Origin: Cyanophora paradoxa
Lineage: Eukaryota; Glaucocystophyceae; Cyanophorales; Cyanophoraceae
Direction of reading: 5' to 3'
Assembly (NCBI GenBank): GCA_004431415.1
Contig: QPMI01000602.1
Coordinates: 62,001 to 126,000, forward strand
DNA length: 64,000 nucleotides
Both the position numbers and the translations under genes were made by a program. The notes beneath the pieces are model-generated. The model ran no database searches, was not told the DNA's origin, and was given only the letters and a program-made list of their open reading frames with translations. Positions 60,684 through 64,000 of the stretch are shown piece by piece. The number at the start of each line of letters is the position of its first letter. Within the stretch, counting starts at the first letter, position 1.

Positions 60684-62867
60684 ATGATGGACGAGAAGGC
60701 CGCAAATAAGCTCAAGGTGGCGGAGCTGCGGGATGAGTTAAAGAAGCACGGTATGCGAATCGATAAGATCGTCGCGCGCGAACGTCCGCCTTCGATGTCT
60801 GATCGATGCATCGAACCAGGTCTGCCGACCGACGGCATCAAAGCCATCTTGGTCAAACGCTTGGTGGAGTTCTTTGCGCTGCAAGAGGCTTCCGCGTCTG
60901 AAAGCGTTTCCGAGGCCGCCCCCGCCGCGCCGGAGAAGCCGGCACCGGCTGCGGAGCCTGCGGCAGCGCCTGCAGAGAAGCCGCCCGCGCAAGCCGCTGC
61001 CAAGCCATCTGCGTCGTCGAACACGGCCGCGCAGCAGCCAGCAGACATTGGGGTAGGCTGGCTGCAGCTCGTTCGCATACGCCGCCCGGTCTGATCAAGC
61101 TTGGCAGGGCGCGGATGCTCCGGAGGTTACAGTTTCAGCCCCCAAGAAGCAGAAACTGAGTGCAGACGGTGCGTAGCTTGCACACAATAAGATGAGGGGC
61201 GCGGTTCCACCCTTGTGCAGGAGAGGCACCCCCCGCGGCCCCGCCGGCGAGCGCGATGGAGATTGAGAAGACTGAAGCGAATGCTGCGAGCGTGCCTCAG
61301 CCGCTGGCACCCGCCGCTGCGCCGCAAGCGCCCCCCGCGGCAGCGGGAGCTTCGCCCGCGAGGAAGTCCGCGAAGCGCAAGAGCGTGGAGCAGACCCCCG
61401 AGCCGCAGGCTAAGGAAGCACCCGCAAAGGCGGCTAGTGAATCGAAGCCCGAGAAGGCGAAGGCTCCGGAGGGTGAAGCCAAAGGCGCTGAGCCGGCCTC
61501 AATGACGCCAAGCGAAACGCCCGGGCAAGCGGCTGCGCCTGACGCGAAGCCAGCGCCTGCTGCGGACACGAAACCAGCGCCGTCGCAGCCGGCCTCCACG
61601 ACATCCAGCGGAACGCCCGGGCAAGCGGATGCAGCGAACGCGAAGCCAGCGTCCTCGGAATCTTCGGCAGCGACATTCCAGCGACGCAAGGCGAAGATTG
61701 TGTCGCAGGGGAGGGGTGGGACATCCCAGGGCGAGGCGACCGGAGCGGCGCCGGCGGAGGGGCGCTCGCCGCCCCCGCGGCCGAAGCAGGCGATCGAGCC
61801 GATCGTGTTCAAGGAGGCCGCACGGCCCGCCCCCATCAGCACCTCGCCGCCCGCCATCCCGACGGGCGAGGAGCCCTCCTCGGCCCCCACCCCGTCGTCG
61901 GCCCGCGCCCGCCGCTCTCCACCCGCCGCACCAGCCGCCCCGAGTGCCGGAGGGACGCCGCGCGATGAGAGACTCGGTGCTGCCGCCCGCCACTCGCTCC
62001 TCCCGCCGCGAGCTCACTGGCAGCGCAGTGCCGGCATCGCGCAAGCCCCCGACTGAGATCGTGCTCATCTCGCACCTCAAGAGGCCTTTCACCGAGCCTT
62101 CGGCGCGCCCAGCTGCCCTCCGTATTAGCGCGCCCTCTCATCGCTGATCCCGTACTCAGCTCCGTGAGCTCCTCTCGGGCTTTGGAAAGGTGCAGAACGT
62201 ATGGCTCGACTCGATCAAGTCCAAGTGCTTCGCAACGGTGCGCCACCCCAGGCAGGCCAGCACGGCCTGCTTGCCCCTCATCCCTTTCGGCAGTTTGAGA
62301 GCGCAGAGGAGGGCGCCGCGTGCCGCGAGGGGCTCTACAATCTCCTGTGGCCCCCGAGGACAGGGCAGAAGCTGCACGTGGAGTTCTTCACAGAAGCAGA
62401 GGTGCACCGCTCGCGTCCAAGAACATCCCGAGCCTGAAGCCCTGTGCAGATGCAGCGCGCCATCGAAGGGAGCCAGGCATCGGCTAGCAGCGCCCCTACA
62501 CGCCGCGGGCCGCAGGGCGGCGTCGCGGCAGCAGCGGCCGCTGCTGCCGCTTCCGTGCGTCCCCAGGAGGGGGCTCGCCGGGAGAGGGATGGGGGCCCAG
62601 CCGCTGCCAAAGCCACACACGATCAAGGGGCGCGCCATCGCGAGGTACGCGCCACCCACGTGTGCGTTCACCTTTCCCGCTGCTGAGCTGCTGCAGCGCG
62701 AGGAAGCTGCAGGGCCACGGTCGCTGGACGAGCTGTTCCGCAAGACGCGCACACGACCTCACATCTACTGGCTCCCGCTGGACCCAGCTGTGGTCGCGGC
62801 CAAGCGGGCTGCACAAGCAGCCGTCACAGGCGGCTCCCCTGAGCTCGATGAGAAGGCCGCAGAGTAA
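60684..62867 (+). CDS. ACIN1: Acinus (ACIN1) homologue, exon-junction/ASAP complex, with introns
   Basis: It starts at ATG 60684 (MMDEKAANKL); the next codon is also ATG. A split SAP domain (LKVAELRDELKKHG, then GLPTDGIKAILVKRLVEFF) binds nucleic acid. A long low-complexity Ala/Pro/Glu region follows (60.9-61.9 kb). The C-terminal RRM reads PTEIVLISHLKRPFTE, LRELLSGFGKVQNVWLDSIK, SKCFATF and GLYNLLWPPRTGQKLHVEFF. The RSB motif LDELFRKTRTRPHIYWLPLD (62,726) is the segment that binds RNPS1 and SAP18 in Acinus. The frame ends with TAA at 62865. The domain order SAP-RRM-RSB is that of Acinus, an EJC-peripheral splicing regulator in the nucleus. Compared with animals the Arg/Ser and Glu/Arg tails are missing. 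Confidence 0.88.
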
Positions 62868-63154
62868 TGTATTGATCTGTGTCACACAGAGGAACGTATT
62901 GCATGTGCATCGCTGCGTGCACTGTGTCATGCACTGTGGCATGCTCCTCTGCATGCGCACTCGATTTTAATGCGATTTCAAGGTGGGCGGCTTGCGTTTG
63001 TTCAACTGTTCGAATTCAATTTCAATGCGCTGTGAGCGCGCAGCATTCCTCACTGCCAGTCAAATTGCAAGCTGACATCAATGAAATAAGACATTTATTT
63101 GTCTGATGGATTAAGCCATGACTATGTCCAAAACGATTGCAATCATCCGCGCCT

Positions 63155-64000
63155 CTAAGCAGCAGGAACCGGTGGAAGCAAACTGCATACGACCTCCAGC
63201 AGAGCACAAATATTCTCCTGCAGGGAGGCGCTGTCAGAGAGAATGAGCGCATTCAGAAAACAGAAATTTAAAGAACCTGCAGCTGCGTCTTCTGCCCATC
63301 TGATGCGGAGACCTTCACGAGCAAGAAGGCGACAGTGTGAGAAGGTGTGAGAAAGAGAAAATAGCAGCAGCACCTCAGAGATGGAATCCTTTGTTTTCTG
63401 AATGAGAACTCTTAAAGTGTCTCTTTCCTTGGAAAGCCTGGCTAGTCGTGTAGAGGCTCTTGACTCCTCAATCGATGCCCTGCAATCTCGCATGCGGGCA
63501 ACTTCATCTTCTGATCCGGAAACAGCCTTGTTCTCGAGCTCCGAAATGCGAGCATGCGCGGTGGCTAAGTCTTGCCCCATTGCGGTCAGAGCCCGCTCCA
63601 GGGCCGCATTGGCCTGCTTGAATGCAATTATGCGAGTCTCGCTGCGCGCCTCGGATTCCTTGAGTGCCGAAATCTCTTGTTGAAGGGTTCCAGCCCGGCG
63701 CTCAATCCGCTCATGCTCCGAGTCAAGAGCGGCCCTCAGCTGTGTATTTTTATTACAGGCGCTTCGCAGGCCAGGGCAGCGACGCACTTCAGTTTGAATT
63801 TCCAATAGTTCCTGTCGCTGCGCCGCTGCGGTTTCAATCCTTGCAAAGTTTTGAATTTGGTTTTCGCGAGTCTTCTCTAATCTGATGCCGTACGTCCGGT
63901 CAACACGCGCGCCGCAGCGCATGTGCGCGCGCGAACGTACTCCAACTGCAATTGCCTGACGCGCTCCTCGAGCTGACGCTTGTCTTCAGCGAGCGACTTG
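63155..64000 (-). CDS. Coiled-coil protein, 3' end only (gene continues past the right edge)
   Basis: The window's right edge codes KSLAEDKRQLEERVRQLQLE on the minus strand. A 59-bp intron (63882-63940, GTACG...CAG) joins it to LEKTRENQIQNFARIETAAA. The coiled coil goes on through RAALDSEHERIERRAGTLQQ, FKQANAALERALTAMGQDLA and LSKERDTLRVLIQKTKDSIS. Two more introns (GTGCTGCTGC... and GTTCTTTAAA...) leave a 12-residue exon (VSASDGQKTQLQ) and the last exon ENICALLEVVCSLLPPVPAA with its stop at 63155. The introns here are less GC-rich than elsewhere. Without the N-terminus no family can be named; a ciliary or centrosomal coiled-coil protein is one possibility. Confidence 0.6.

Overview
The window joins two kinds of DNA. 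Positions about 2,125 to 22,082 are an integrated polinton-like virus (PLV) or virophage-class element of moderate to low GC. It is densely packed, intronless and coded on both strands, with TATATAA-type boxes close to many start codons. The rest, about 22.4 to 64 kb, is an extremely GC-rich nuclear genome with many very short introns (45-61 bp where I could place both ends), typically GTGCG...GCAG. Ciliary genes (meckelin/TMEM67, a NEK kinase), a Tmc-type TPR membrane protein, DRG1, Acinus and an AAAP transporter point to a free-living flagellated protist, quite possibly a microalga. I cannot name the lineage.

Left edge (1-2,125): a 594-aa ORF of unknown family with strikingly T-ending codons, followed by a GC-rich tail with a hairpin. 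It abuts a viral gene whose reading frame runs into it, so it looks like a mobile element (perhaps gag-only or retroelement-like) inserted into the virus.

Viral block (2.1-21.4 kb): a very long tail-fibre-like protein ending in an S74 intramolecular chaperone (now split by a one-base frameshift), a patatin phospholipase with a galactose-binding-like C-terminus, two HNH-AP2 homing-type nucleases, a split and an intact copy of a minor-capsid-like protein, the double-jelly-roll major capsid protein, the FtsK/HerA-type packaging ATPase, several small proteins (one like the exonuclease X C-terminal domain, one with an AT-hook), an rve integrase, and a protein-primed family B DNA polymerase broken by two frameshifts. 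The polymerase-proximal end carries four different tandem repeats (21.54-22.08 kb) and is probably the element's terminus. The broken fibre and polymerase mark this copy as decaying, unless they are assembly errors.

Host block: immediately right of the virus lies the C-terminal part of a Tmc-like TPR/PAS/multi-TM gene (22.4-29.85 kb, +) with no visible N-terminus, so the virus may sit inside or just before it. Then follow a multi-TM protein fused to a GT15 mannosyltransferase (30.9-34.3, -); a CUE/UBA-RGG protein of UBAP2/Lingerer type (35.1-38.9, +); an unrecognised signal-peptide/TM/coiled-coil protein (39.2-42.1, -); an AAAP amino-acid transporter (42.5-44.8, +); a NEK kinase (45.5-48.1, +); an IQ-motif protein (48.5-50.5, +); an F-box-like protein (50.7-51.8, -); meckelin (52.0-56.4, +); a small membrane protein (56.5-57.9, -); DRG1 (58.0-60.3, +); Acinus (60.7-62.9, +); and the 3' end of a coiled-coil gene (63.2-64.0, -). 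No rRNA, tRNA or CRISPR was seen. Host CDS spans below run from start to stop and include introns.
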